Counted from the first letter of the stretch, positions 17,299-26,304 are shown. The stretch is 64,000 nucleotides of DNA from Pseudomonas arcuscaelestis (GCF_016881005.1 NZ_JACOPV010000011.1:1-64000), one strand, 5' to 3'. Program-made: numbers and translations. The notes: generated by a model from the sequence alone, not told the origin.

Positions 17299-17335
17299 GC
17301 AGCGCCTACCCATGTGCCCCTGAATGGAGAACACC

Positions 17336-17809
17336 ATGCACTCGATCAGTGAAACGCCCGACAAACACCCAACCGCCGCTGGCACATTCTGGTCGCGTTG
17401 CGCAGGGCAGCTGCAAGGACTGATCAGCGACTCGTTGCTGTCACTGATCGCCCGCCTGGGCATCGCGGCGATCTTCTTTCTTTCAGGGCGCACCAAGGTC
17501 GAAGGCTTTCTCAGCATCACGCCCAGCACCTATGAGTTGTTTCGTACCGAGTACGTGTTGCCGCTGCTCCCGCCCTGGCTGGCCGCTCACCTGGCCACTT
17601 ATGCCGAACACGTGTTTCCGCTGTTGCTGGTACTTGGCCTGTGCACCCGCTTCGCCGGCTTGGCGCTGCTGGGAATGACCTTAGTGATCCAGGTGTTTGT
17701 CTATCCCGACGCCTGGCCAACTCACTTGAGCTGGGCAGGTTTGCTGCTGGTGGTGATCGGTCGTGGCGGTGGTCGCTGGTCACTGGATCACCGCCTGGGC
17801 ATCCGTTAG
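17336..17809 (+). CDS. DoxX-family membrane protein of the bufferin operon
   Basis: A 157-residue membrane protein with four helices. The DoxX signature (IARLGIAAIFFLSGRTKVEGF) is near residues 40-60, followed by TYAEHVFPLLLVLGLCTRFAGLALL. ATG 17336 has GGAG six bases upstream; an in-frame ATG four codons earlier has none. DoxX proteins commonly close bufferin operons; their role there is unknown, perhaps redox or quinone related. No clear terminator follows, and the next gene is convergent and overlaps by four bases. Confidence 0.87.
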   Translation: MHSISETPDKHPTAAGTFWSRCAGQLQGLISDSLLSLIARLGIAAIFFLSGRTKVEGFLSITPSTYELFRTEYVLPLLPPWLAAHLATYAEHVFPLLLVLGLCTRFAGLALLGMTLVIQVFVYPDAWPTHLSWAGLLLVVIGRGGGRWSLDHRLGIR

Positions 17810-18573
17810 GCCCGCACAAAACGCTGCCTGAGCACATCACTCAAGGCATCCACCAGCAACACCAACACCAGCATGGCAATGATTACCGTGCTGGCCTGGG
17901 CCTCCTGGAACAGGCTCAACGTGGTGTAGAGCATCTGCCCCAAGCCACCGGCTCCCACGAAGCCGAGCACGCTGGCCATACGAATATTGTTTTCCCAGCG
18001 ATATAGGCTGTAGGCCAGCAACTGCGGCCAGAGGTTGGGCAAGGTGCCAAAGCAGAAGGCCGCGACTTGGCTACCGCCCTGCAAACGAATGGCAGCAGCC
18101 GGCTCAGGCGGCGCGTTCTCCAGCGCTTCAGCGAACAACCGGCCCAGCACTCCCGAGGTGTGCAGGGCCAACGCCAGGGTGCCGGCGTTCGGTCCCAGCC
18201 CAGCTGCCAGCACTGTCAGCGCGGCCCAGACCAGTTCCGGGATCGCACGCAAGGCATTGAGCAACAAACGTGCAGCGCCCTGCAGCGGCCAGCCAAAACG
18301 CCCGGCGGCTGGCAACGCCAGCAACAGGCCGAGGATTACCGCGAGCAAAGTGCCCAAGCCAGACATGGCCAACGTTTCAAGGGCGCCTTTGCCCACTGCC
18401 TGTAAATGCCCGGCGCTCAGGTCCGGGCTGAGAAAGCGTGCTGCATAGGCCCCCATCTGACCCAGCCCGCCATTACCGAACAGCGACTGCAAGTCGAGGC
18501 TGAGGTAGGCGAACGAGGCAAACACGGCCGCCAGCAGGGCGAGAATCAGCGAGGCATTGAGCAAGCGTCTCAT
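17806..18573 (-). CDS. ABC transporter permease, PhnE type (second copy), selenate/phosphonate-like system
   Basis: A 255-residue inner-membrane permease with about six helices and the binding-protein-dependent transport signature around residues 185-215 (YRWENNIRMASVLGFVGAGGLG). The start at 18573 overlaps the upstream permease stop by four bases. It pairs with that permease, which carries the same YRWE-IR-S-V-GFVGAGG motif, as a heterodimeric channel. ABC order from the start of the operon is binding protein, ATPase, permease, permease. Confidence 0.9.
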   Translation of the reverse strand: MRRLLNASLILALLAAVFASFAYLSLDLQSLFGNGGLGQMGAYAARFLSPDLSAGHLQAVGKGALETLAMSGLGTLLAVILGLLLALPAAGRFGWPLQGAARLLLNALRAIPELVWAALTVLAAGLGPNAGTLALALHTSGVLGRLFAEALENAPPEPAAAIRLQGGSQVAAFCFGTLPNLWPQLLAYSLYRWENNIRMASVLGFVGAGGLGQMLYTTLSLFQEAQASTVIIAMLVLVLLVDALSDVLRQRFVRA

Positions 18574-19397
18574 GCCAGCCTCCCGCGCAGCACTCGGCTG
18601 AGTTGGTCCGCCAGCCATACCAACACCAGGAAAGCCAGCAACATGCTCGCCACCTCGGCGCCGGCGAACATGCGCATCGACAAATCGATCTGTTGCCCGA
18701 GCCCTCCGGCGCCAACAAAGCCCATCACAACCGAGGCGCGTATCGCGCACTCCCAGCGATACACCGTGTATGACACAAGCTCTGCTGCTGCATCGGGCAG
18801 GATGCCGTAGAAGAATGCACTCAGACGACTACTGCCAGCTTGCAGCAGGGCGTGGGCGGGACGCTGGTTGACCGACTCGAAGATCTCCGCATAAACCTTG
18901 CCGAGCATACCGCTGTAGGTAATGGCGATGGCCAACACCCCGGCAGTCGGCCCCAGGCCCACCGCGCGAACGAACAGCAGCGCCCAGACAATCTCTGGCA
19001 CGCTGCGCAGAAAGATCAGCAGGCCACGCACCGGCAGGCGCACCATGCGTGACCAAAACCCCAGGCGGCCACCACGAGAGGCGGCGTCCATGGACAGCGC
19101 CCGGCTAGCCAGCAGGCTGGCTGGAATCGCCAGCATCAACGCCAGGGCCATACCGGCAGTGGCCACCGCCAGCGTTTGCAAAGTGGCCTGCCAGAGCAAG
19201 ACGAGAAAATCCGGGTCATGCGCTGGAGGCCAGAAGGCGCTGACGAAATTGCCCATTTCACGACGGTTTTCAGCCTCTAGGAGCACGCCGGGATTAAGCT
19301 CGCTCAACTGAATACCAGGCCAGAGCACGGCAATAATCAGCAGGGTCAGCAACAGCCTGGGCAAGGCTGCAGGGTCGCGTTTTTCGGCACTCAGCAT
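18570..19397 (-). CDS. ABC transporter permease, PhnE type (first copy)
   Basis: A 275-residue permease of the phosphonate-type ABC family. Hydrophobic segments begin at LLLTLLIIAVLWPGI; the transport signature YRWECAIRASVVMGFVGAGGLG lies near residues 222-243, and LRSVPEIVWALLFVRAVGLGP is the conserved PhnE stretch. The start overlaps the ATPase gene by seven bases. With selD and mnmH divergent next door, import of an inorganic selenium oxyanion is a reasonable reading (inference). Confidence 0.9.
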   Translation of the reverse strand: MLSAEKRDPAALPRLLLTLLIIAVLWPGIQLSELNPGVLLEAENRREMGNFVSAFWPPAHDPDFLVLLWQATLQTLAVATAGMALALMLAIPASLLASRALSMDAASRGGRLGFWSRMVRLPVRGLLIFLRSVPEIVWALLFVRAVGLGPTAGVLAIAITYSGMLGKVYAEIFESVNQRPAHALLQAGSSRLSAFFYGILPDAAAELVSYTVYRWECAIRASVVMGFVGAGGLGQQIDLSMRMFAGAEVASMLLAFLVLVWLADQLSRVLRGRLA

Positions 19398-20185
19398 CGT
19401 GGAATCTGCAGGGGCAGGGCCGGCAAAGGCACTTGAGGCGAAACCAGATGTTCGTTGGCATACAGCGCATCGAGCATGTCTTGGGAGACGTGCGCAGCGG
19501 GTAGGTCGAACATCACCTGCCCTTCGCGAATGCCGAGTACCCGCGGGAAGTGCGCCAACGCAAGCTCCACCGCGTGCAGACTCGCCACCAGGGTGACACC
19601 ACGTTCAGTGGCATGTTGATTGAGCGTTCTCAGGCTGTGTTCGGCCAGCACTGGGTCCATGGCCGAAACAGGCTCATCCGCCAGCAGGATTTGCGGTTGC
19701 TGATACAGGGCGCGGGCAATGCCGACACGCTGCAACTGCCCGCCAGACAATTGCCCGCACTGGGCAAATACCTTTTCCGCCATGCCCAGCCGCGACAGCA
19801 CCGCGCGCACACCGGGTACATCCGAGGGGTGCAACAGATTGAGCAACCCACGCAAGGTGCTCCATTGACCCAGGCGCCCAGCCAGCACCGCAGTCACCAC
19901 GCGTTGGCGCGGAGGCAATGGCGGTGCTTGATGGACCATAGCAATACGTGCGCGCAGACGCTGACGCGCACCTGCAGACAGACGCCAAGGCGCTTCACCG
20001 AGCAGCTCGACGCTACCGCTGGTGGGCGCCATGGCACTGGCTATGAGGTGTAGCAGGCTGGACTTGCCGGCGCCCGAAGGGCCGATGATTGCCAGCCGCT
20101 CGCCGACCTCGACACTCAGGTCGACCTCAAGCAATGCCTGTACCGCACCATGGCGCAGGCTGACGCAGTTGAGCCGGATCGTCAC
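19391..20185 (-). CDS. ABC transporter ATP-binding protein, PhnC type
   Basis: A 264-residue ATPase. Walker A GPSGAGKSS at about 35-43, signature LSGGQLQRVGIARALYQ near 143-159, Walker B ILLADEPVSAMDP at about 164-176, and a switch His in ASLHAVELAL near 201. It starts four bases inside the end of the binding-protein gene. Energy-coupling subunit for the two downstream permeases. Confidence 0.93.
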   Translation of the reverse strand: MTIRLNCVSLRHGAVQALLEVDLSVEVGERLAIIGPSGAGKSSLLHLIASAMAPTSGSVELLGEAPWRLSAGARQRLRARIAMVHQAPPLPPRQRVVTAVLAGRLGQWSTLRGLLNLLHPSDVPGVRAVLSRLGMAEKVFAQCGQLSGGQLQRVGIARALYQQPQILLADEPVSAMDPVLAEHSLRTLNQHATERGVTLVASLHAVELALAHFPRVLGIREGQVMFDLPAAHVSQDMLDALYANEHLVSPQVPLPALPLQIPRC

Positions 20186-21036
20186 TTGAGCAACTCAGCA
20201 GCGCGAGCGGCCTCCTCGATACCCTTGTAGTTGTCCGGGCTGGTGGCGATGAAGCGGCTGGCAGCCTGCAGGTCGAGGATCGCCTTGTCTGCGGGTTTGG
20301 CCGGGTCAAGGTCAAGGAAGGCCTGCTTGATTTTCTCTTTCAAGGCCGGATCGAGGCTGCCGCGTACGGTCCAGTTGTAGTCGTAGTAACTTGGGGTGGT
20401 GGCGAACACCTTGACCTTGTTGGTATCGACCTTGCCCGAGGCGACCAGCTTGTCCCATACGCTGGCGTTGAGCACGCCGGCATCGACCTTACCGGCTTGT
20501 ACCCAGGCTGCAGTCGCATCGTGAGCACCCGAGTAGGCCACCCGGCTGAAGTAGGTTTCCGGCTTGATGTTGTTGTCCTTGAGCATGAAGTAGCGCGGCA
20601 TCAGGCTGCCGGAGGTGGACGAAATCGAACCGAAGGCAAAGGTTTTGCCCTTGAGATCGGCCAGGCTCTTGATTTGCGGGTTGGCGGTGATGAATTTGCT
20701 GGTGAACTCGGCATCCTGCTCACGCTGCACCAGTGGTGTAGCGGTCGGGCTCTTCAGATGCACCTGAACAAAGGTGAAGCCGCCCAGCCAGGCCATATCC
20801 AGACGGTCAGTGGCCAGTGCCTCGACCACCGCTGGATAGTCGGAAACCGGCACGAATTCGACCTTCATGCCCAGCTTCTGCTCCAGGTATTCGCCCAGCG
20901 GCTTGAATTTGCGCAGCAGTTCGGTGGGTGCCTCGTCAGGGATGGCGCTGACGCGCAGGGTGTCGGCCGCTTGGGCCAGGTAAGTCGAACACGACAGTAC
21001 GAGGCCGGCAAACAGCGCCAGGGGACGTTTGAGCAT
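20182..21036 (-). CDS. putative selenate/phosphonate ABC transporter substrate-binding protein
   Basis: A 284-residue periplasmic protein of the PhnD-like family: signal peptide ending YLAQAAD, then LRVSAIPDEAPTELLRKFKPLGEYLE, DRLDMAWLGGFTFVQ and TFAFGSISSTSGSLMPRYF. The ligand-site segments (STSGSLMP, YSGAHDA) are as in PhnD-like proteins that bind oxyanions or phosphonates. GGAG lies eight bases before the ATG. Proteins of this subtype in Pseudomonas are named putative selenate binding proteins because they accompany selD and mnmH, as here; the ligand has to be measured. Confidence 0.85.
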   Translation of the reverse strand: MLKRPLALFAGLVLSCSTYLAQAADTLRVSAIPDEAPTELLRKFKPLGEYLEQKLGMKVEFVPVSDYPAVVEALATDRLDMAWLGGFTFVQVHLKSPTATPLVQREQDAEFTSKFITANPQIKSLADLKGKTFAFGSISSTSGSLMPRYFMLKDNNIKPETYFSRVAYSGAHDATAAWVQAGKVDAGVLNASVWDKLVASGKVDTNKVKVFATTPSYYDYNWTVRGSLDPALKEKIKQAFLDLDPAKPADKAILDLQAASRFIATSPDNYKGIEEAARAAELLK

Positions 21037-21160
21037 GAGGGGTTCTCCGGTTCAATAGCGGGGAATGAGCCAGCAATGGGCTAGCTGCGCAAATTATAAG
21101 AGGCATCGGCGCAAAGACCAGCTTTGCTACAATCGGGCTTCACGATTTTTCGAGGTGCGT

Positions 21161-22195
21161 ATGAGCGAGCCGATTCGTCTGACCCAGTACAGCCATGGCG
21201 CCGGTTGCGGCTGCAAGATCTCTCCAAAGATGCTGGAGGTGATCCTTGCCGAAAGCGGTACCCAGGCGCTGGACCCAAAGCTTTGGGTTGGCAATGCCTC
21301 GCGTGATGACGCGGCAGTTTACGCGCTGGACGATGAACGTGGCGTAGTTTCGACCACCGATTTCTTCATGCCTATCGTCGACGACCCGTACGATTTCGGT
21401 CGCATCGCCGCCACCAACGCCATCAGCGATATCTACGCCATGGGCGGCGATCCGCTGATGGCCATTGCCATTCTCGGCTGGCCGATCAATGTATTGGCCC
21501 CGGAAGTAGCCCGCGAAGTGATTCGCGGCGGTCGCGCGGTGTGCGCCGAAGCCGGTATCCCGCTGGCCGGTGGTCACTCGATCGATGCGCCAGAACCTAT
21601 CTTCGGCCTGGCCGTGACCGGCGTAGTGCAAAAGCGCCACATGAAGCGCAACGACACCGCCATACAAGGTTGCCGCCTGTACCTGACCAAGCCTTTAGGC
21701 ATCGGCATCCTCACCACAGCCGAGAAAAAATCCAAGCTGCGCGACCAGGACAAAGGCCTGGCCCGCGACTGGATGTGCACGCTGAACACCCCCGGCAGCC
21801 GCTTCGGCAAGCTGGCAGGCGTCAAAGCCATGACCGACGTTACCGGTTTCGGCCTGCTCGGCCATCTGGTTGAACTGGCAGATGGCAGCGGCCTGAGTGC
21901 GCGCCTGAACTATAACGCCGTTCCGCGCCTGCCGAGCGTCGAGCATTATCTGGCTGAGGGCTGTGTGCCCGGCGGCACCTTGCGCAATTTCGAAAGCTAT
22001 GGCGAAAAAATCGCGCCGTTGAACGACGAGCAGAAACACCTGCTGTGCGACCCGCAAACCAGCGGTGGCCTGTTGGTAGCGGTAACACCTGACGGTGAAG
22101 CAGAGTTTCTCGCCGTAGCCGCTGAACTGGGCCTGAACCTGGCACCAATCGGCGAACTGGTCGAGCGACAGAGCCATGCGGTTGAGGTGCTGTAA
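21161..22195 (+). CDS. selD: selenide, water dikinase
   Basis: A 344-residue enzyme making selenophosphate from selenide and ATP, the selenium donor for selenocysteine and 2-selenouridine tRNA. The catalytic GAGCGCKISP motif (Cys, not selenocysteine) is at about residues 14-23, and the AIR-synthase-like fold follows (VGNASRDDAAVYALDDERG, TDFFMPIVDDPYDFGRIAA). ATG 21161 is chosen because GAGGTGC stands just before it and the protein then has the usual length; the open frame extends upstream without a site. It is divergent from the ABC transporter and overlaps mnmH by one base. Confidence 0.96.
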   Translation: MSEPIRLTQYSHGAGCGCKISPKMLEVILAESGTQALDPKLWVGNASRDDAAVYALDDERGVVSTTDFFMPIVDDPYDFGRIAATNAISDIYAMGGDPLMAIAILGWPINVLAPEVAREVIRGGRAVCAEAGIPLAGGHSIDAPEPIFGLAVTGVVQKRHMKRNDTAIQGCRLYLTKPLGIGILTTAEKKSKLRDQDKGLARDWMCTLNTPGSRFGKLAGVKAMTDVTGFGLLGHLVELADGSGLSARLNYNAVPRLPSVEHYLAEGCVPGGTLRNFESYGEKIAPLNDEQKHLLCDPQTSGGLLVAVTPDGEAEFLAVAAELGLNLAPIGELVERQSHAVEVL

Positions 22196-23298
22196 TGCGT
22201 GACAACACCACCGACTACCGCCAGCTGTTTTTGCACGCTGTACCCATGATGGACATGCGCGCCCCGGTCGAATTTGCCAAGGGCGCCTTTCCCAACGTGA
22301 TCAACCTGCCGCTGATGAACGACCTCGAACGGCAAAAGGTTGGCACCTGCTACAAGCAGCAAGGCCAACAGGCCGCCATCGCCCTCGGCCATCAATTGGT
22401 CAGCGGCCAGACCAAGGATGAGCGGGTTGCTGCCTGGGTCGCCTTCGCCCAAGCCAACCCTGAAGGCTACCTCTACTGCTTTCGCGGTGGCCTGCGTTCG
22501 CAGATTGTCCAGCAATGGCTGCTAAGCGAGGCAGGCATTCAGTATCCCAAGGTGGTTGGTGGCTACAAGGCGCTGCGTAACTTTCTCCTCGACACCACCC
22601 AGAGTGCAGTGGCCGAGTGTGATTTCGTATTGATTGGCGGCCTGACGGGAACCGGCAAGACCGAGGTGCTGCAAGACCTGGACAACGCCCTGGACCTTGA
22701 AGGCCATGCCAACCATCGCGGCTCCAGCTTCGGGAAACGCGCCACCGGGCAACCGGTGCAAATCGATTTCGAAAACAGCTTGGCCATCGACATCCTGAAG
22801 AAACGCGCACGCGGTCTCGAACAGTTCGTGCTCGAGGATGAAGGTCGAATCGTTGGCAGTTGCTCGCTGCCCCTGGAACTGTACCAAGGCATGCAGCAGT
22901 ACCCGCTGGTATGGCTGGAAGACAGTTTCGACAATCGCGTCGAGCGTATTCTTGGCGACTACGTGACCAACCTGTGCGCCGAGTTCGTGGCGCTGCATGG
23001 TGCTGAGCAAGGCTTCACGCTGTTCGCCGCACGCCTCAACCAGAGCATGGGCAATATCCTCAAGCGCCTGGGTGGCGAACGCTACCAGCGGCTTTCAACG
23101 TTGTTGCTGCAAGCCCTGGAAGAACAACAGCGCAGCGGCGCAGTCGACCTGCACCGCGCCTGGATCAGTGGATTGCTCAGCGAGTACTACGATCCGATGT
23201 ACGCCTTTCATCGCGATAGCAAGGTCGGGCGCATCGAGTTTTCCGGCAATCATGTCGAAGTCCGTGAATACTTGCGAGCGCGCGCAGCCCGACGCTGA
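22195..23298 (+). CDS. mnmH: tRNA 2-selenouridine synthase
   Basis: A 367-residue protein (also called SelU or YbbB) that replaces sulfur by selenium at the wobble 2-thiouridine of some tRNAs, using selenophosphate from SelD. The N-terminal rhodanese domain has its catalytic Cys in GYLYCFRGGLRSQ (about residue 97), and a P-loop GLTGTGKTE follows near 142-150. The ATG overlaps the last base of selD, so both are made from one transcript. Confidence 0.96.
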   Translation: MRDNTTDYRQLFLHAVPMMDMRAPVEFAKGAFPNVINLPLMNDLERQKVGTCYKQQGQQAAIALGHQLVSGQTKDERVAAWVAFAQANPEGYLYCFRGGLRSQIVQQWLLSEAGIQYPKVVGGYKALRNFLLDTTQSAVAECDFVLIGGLTGTGKTEVLQDLDNALDLEGHANHRGSSFGKRATGQPVQIDFENSLAIDILKKRARGLEQFVLEDEGRIVGSCSLPLELYQGMQQYPLVWLEDSFDNRVERILGDYVTNLCAEFVALHGAEQGFTLFAARLNQSMGNILKRLGGERYQRLSTLLLQALEEQQRSGAVDLHRAWISGLLSEYYDPMYAFHRDSKVGRIEFSGNHVEVREYLRARAARR

Positions 23299-23306
23299 TC
23301 AAGCGA

Positions 23307-23687
23307 TCAAGACTGGCTCAGCGTTGCCAGCTCATCAGCGCGAGCCTTGGTCATATCCAGAACGCAGCCTGCACCATTGAGCTGATCGATGGTGCCGCCG
23401 GTGAGGTTGAAGTACACCTTGCAGTTGGCGTCGCGGTATTTGATCCACAAGCGCTGGGCCTCGAGCAACTGAGTTTGCTGGGCAGGCTCCAGCGCAGCCT
23501 TGGCCTTTTTGTAAACACTGTTGAGGCGAGCGTCCTGGCGTTCGATTTCGGCGCCGTTGCAGTTGTTCATGTCCAACGTTGATTGGGCGGTTTCCATACA
23601 TTGGCTGTAGGCAGGCGAATCGTTTTGAGCCACGGCGAATGGCGCAACAACGGCCAGCAGCGTGAAGGCCAGCAGCGGATATTTCAT
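23307..23687 (-). CDS. DUF1311 (LprI-type) periplasmic protein
   Basis: A 126-residue exported protein: signal peptide to about residue 20 (APFAVAQ), then the DUF1311 pattern with four conserved cysteines (YSQCMETAQSTLDMNNC; KYRDANCKVYF; GAGCVLDMT) and ALEPAQQTQLLEAQRLWIKYRD. Some relatives inhibit lysozyme; the role here is not known. AAGGAG is seven bases before the ATG at 23687. Confidence 0.85.
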   Translation of the reverse strand: MKYPLLAFTLLAVVAPFAVAQNDSPAYSQCMETAQSTLDMNNCNGAEIERQDARLNSVYKKAKAALEPAQQTQLLEAQRLWIKYRDANCKVYFNLTGGTIDQLNGAGCVLDMTKARADELATLSQS

Positions 23688-23778
23688 CTGGGGAACTCCT
23701 TGTAAGGGGCGCTCAGAATGCAGGGTGAAGGCTTGCGTCACAATAGGCCGCACTCAGGTTTCGCGGCTGCTGCGCTGC

Positions 23779-23808
23779 CAATCGCGGGCAAGCCCGCTGT
23801 TACCGGGG
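23779..23808. repeat. REP-like palindrome overlapping the LysR stop codon
   Basis: The core GCGGGCAAGCCCGC is the typical palindromic centre of REP sequences in the P. putida group. The last three codons and stop of the LysR gene at 23800 lie within it, so the repeat may have replaced the original end of that gene. Confidence 0.6.
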
Positions 23809-24711
23809 TGATAAGGCTGACACCTGTGCTACTCGCTCACGCAACCAGCGGTGCCCTGCTTCGCTCTCGCGACGTTGATGCCAAGCTTGCTGGAAAGCAA
23901 AGGCCTTGATCGGTAGCGGCGGATCGAAGCGGCGCAGGCGTGGATCGAGTTTACCGTTGTCGAGGCTACGTCGGGCAATGGTGAGAATCAGGTCGGTACC
24001 GGCAATCACTTCCTGCGCCGCTGCCCAGTGCGGCAACGCCAGTGCCACCCGGCGACGGGCGTCAATTGCTGAAAGCGCCAGATCGATCTCGTTGTCGACA
24101 CCGGGTCGCACCGCAACCAGTACGTGAGGGCGCGCCAGCCACTCGGTTAATTCCAGACCACCACGGGCAGGCAAATACCTACGGTCGGCAAGGCAGGTAA
24201 AACGTTCCTCAAACAGGGTTTCAACCTGTAGCTCTGCCGGTTGCTGCGCAAAAACACCCAGTGCCAGGTCGGCCTCGCCATCGAACAGATGGCCAAGCAT
24301 CGCTTCTCGACTGCCCTGGATAACCACCAGGTCTACCTCCGGCGCCTCATCACGCAGCACCCGCATCAGCCCTGGCAATACCACTCGCGCGCCATAGTCC
24401 GACATGGCCAGGCGAAAGCTGCGTCGTGCCTTGCGCGGGTCAAAACCCGGATGGGCAAGCAACCCATCAAGCTGCTCCAAAGCCTGCTGCAACGGCTCGA
24501 CCAAAGCCTGCGCCCGGGCTGTGGCCTGCAAGCGCCCACCACGGCGCACCAACAAGGGATCGGCAAACAACTCGCGCAACTGCGCCAAGGCATGACTTAC
24601 CGCAGGCTGGCTGCGGTGCAAACGCAACGCTGCGCGCGAGACATGCTTTTCAGCCAGCAAGGCATGCAAGGTCAGCAGCAAGTTAAGGTCAATACGACGC
24701 AGATCATCCAT
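23800..24711 (-). CDS. LysR-family regulator
   Basis: A 303-residue LysR regulator. DNA-binding domain at residues 6-66 (LRRIDLNLLLTLHALLAEKH, RSQPAVSHALAQLRELFADP), effector domain beyond. It is divergent from the YdcZ-type transporter gene with 89 bases between the starts and is its likely regulator. The C-terminal codons lie in a REP-like palindrome. Confidence 0.88.
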   Translation of the reverse strand: MDDLRRIDLNLLLTLHALLAEKHVSRAALRLHRSQPAVSHALAQLRELFADPLLVRRGGRLQATARAQALVEPLQQALEQLDGLLAHPGFDPRKARRSFRLAMSDYGARVVLPGLMRVLRDEAPEVDLVVIQGSREAMLGHLFDGEADLALGVFAQQPAELQVETLFEERFTCLADRRYLPARGGLELTEWLARPHVLVAVRPGVDNEIDLALSAIDARRRVALALPHWAAAQEVIAGTDLILTIARRSLDNGKLDPRLRRFDPPLPIKAFAFQQAWHQRRESEAGHRWLRERVAQVSALSPR

Positions 24712-24800
24712 CAGACGAATAACTCCCGTGCAGCATTCGAATTTCCATTAGCAATATGGATAGCGAAGACTTTACCCATTCATTTTCAAGGAGTCTTGCC

Positions 24801-25283
24801 ATGAGCGTATCTTTCACCCCAGCGGCCCTCCTGCCGCTTGCCATCGCCCTGTTAGCCGGTGCAGCGGTGCCTTTTCAGGCCGGCAGCAATGCAGCCTTGG
24901 GCCGCCTGCTCGGCCATCCGCTGTGGGCCACGCTGGTATCGCTGGGGGTGAGTGTGCTCATGGTGATTCCAGCCCTGTTGATGCTGCGCGCGCCGCTACC
25001 CCAGGTCGGCGCCCTCGCCCAGGCGCCTTGGTGGGCCTGGCTGGGCGGCGTAGGAGGCGTGGCATACATCACCGCGGCACTGATGCTCACACCGCGCCTG
25101 GGCGCAGCCGGGTTTATTGTCTGCGTGATTGCCGGTCAGGTGCTGTCATCCCTGCTGATCGATCAATGGGGTTTGATGGGGCTGGCGCAACGGCCGGTGA
25201 ATGGACTGCGCCTGGCCGGGGTCGGTTTGATTGTGCTCGGTATGCTGGTGGTGCAATGGGGCACTTCGACGTCGGCTAAATAG
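24801..25283 (+). CDS. YdcZ-type (DUF606) DMT transporter
   Basis: A 160-residue membrane protein with five helices, the length of a single DUF606 unit of the drug/metabolite transporter superfamily. Typical segments: AGAAVPFQAGSNAALGRLLGHP and VGGVAYITAALMLTPRLGAA. AAGGAG stands nine bases before the ATG at 24801, making the upstream ATGs unlikely. Members act as half-size transporters. It overlaps the convergent gene by eight bases. Confidence 0.88.
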   Translation: MSVSFTPAALLPLAIALLAGAAVPFQAGSNAALGRLLGHPLWATLVSLGVSVLMVIPALLMLRAPLPQVGALAQAPWWAWLGGVGGVAYITAALMLTPRLGAAGFIVCVIAGQVLSSLLIDQWGLMGLAQRPVNGLRLAGVGLIVLGMLVVQWGTSTSAK

Positions 25284-25833
25284 TGTCTGGGGTAATCGGC
25301 TGGATTGTAGGTTGCGGCTCCAGGGCGCGATCGATTTCAAATCTCAGGCCAGGCTCTTCAATAGCAAAACTGACCGTCAGGCCCAGCACCACCAGCAGGC
25401 CGCCGTCCAGCCAATGCCAGCCAGGAATCGCGGCACCTCGACGCGCCTGAACACACCACCAGGCTTGCGCCAGGCAAAAGGACAGAATCGACAGCAACCA
25501 GATGTAAAAACCCGGCGCGAAGTGGGTCAGGTAGACGAAGTTGTAGCTACGGTTATCCGGCATCCGATCAACCCCGAAACTGGTCAAGGCCAGGCACAAC
25601 GCGCCCAGTCCCAGCGCCAGCGATACCCAGCGCCAACGACGATGCAGAAGAATTGCCAGCCCAAGCAAGGGATTGGCAAACCAGCCGAACATGCCAAATA
25701 CCATGCCCCAAGGGCCGTACAACAGTGCCTGCAAGGCGTGTAGGCGCCCCTCACCAGTGAGGTACATGGCGTTGAAGCACAAGCTCACCAAGAACAGTGT
25801 CAGGGTAATTGAAATGTAACGGCTAGCAATCAT
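25276..25833 (-). CDS. hypothetical membrane protein
   Basis: A 185-residue protein with about four or five predicted membrane helices (ISITLTLFLVSLCFNAMYLTG; WVSLALGLGALCLALTSFG; FAPGFYIWLLSILSFCLAQAWW; DGGLLVVLGLTVSFAIE). I do not recognise a family. The ATG at 25833 is the only clear start. Confidence 0.7.
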   Translation of the reverse strand: MIASRYISITLTLFLVSLCFNAMYLTGEGRLHALQALLYGPWGMVFGMFGWFANPLLGLAILLHRRWRWVSLALGLGALCLALTSFGVDRMPDNRSYNFVYLTHFAPGFYIWLLSILSFCLAQAWWCVQARRGAAIPGWHWLDGGLLVVLGLTVSFAIEEPGLRFEIDRALEPQPTIQPITPDTI

Positions 25834-25929
25834 TGCGCAGTACCCGAGGATGCGGCACGGTCAGAGCTCCTGTCCTTTGCGAAGAGCCGCACAGTCTACC
25901 TCAAGGCTACCAGGCACTGCCCACGACGA

Positions 25930-26304
25930 TCAGGCTACCTCAGCGCCATCATCCGGCCAGATCGGCTCGTTGGCTTCAAGCGGAGTCAAACCATAGGCTG
26001 CCCGCGCAGCATCACAACTCGGATTGGGCTGGCCATCGACCCACGCCGCTTCGAACTCGCGGCACGGGGTGGAACGTTTTTCATAAAGGCTGCAGCTGAC
26101 ACCTTTGCCAATCTCGCCCTCAAGGCCAATACAGCGGCAGGGCTTGCTGTCGGTGCCGATCATCGCTACGCGGGTAGGATTGATCTGCACCACCAGGTCG
26201 TCGGGTACCAGACCTCCCGACGACTCGCACTCACCCCAGAAAAATGACACACGGAAAAACCCGCAGCAGGCGCCGCAGTTCAAACAAGGATTATGTTCGG
26301 ACAT
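25930..26304 (-). CDS. YkgJ-family cysteine-cluster protein
   Basis: A 124-residue protein with the N-terminal CLNCGACCGFF motif and later cysteines (KPCRCIGLEG, CSLYEKRSTPCREFE, PSCDAARAAYGL) of the zinc- or iron-chelating YkgJ (CxxCxxCC) family. The metal is probably bound by the eight-cysteine set; function unknown. It stands alone between the terminator of alaC and the hypothetical membrane protein. Confidence 0.88.
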   Translation of the reverse strand: MSEHNPCLNCGACCGFFRVSFFWGECESSGGLVPDDLVVQINPTRVAMIGTDSKPCRCIGLEGEIGKGVSCSLYEKRSTPCREFEAAWVDGQPNPSCDAARAAYGLTPLEANEPIWPDDGAEVA

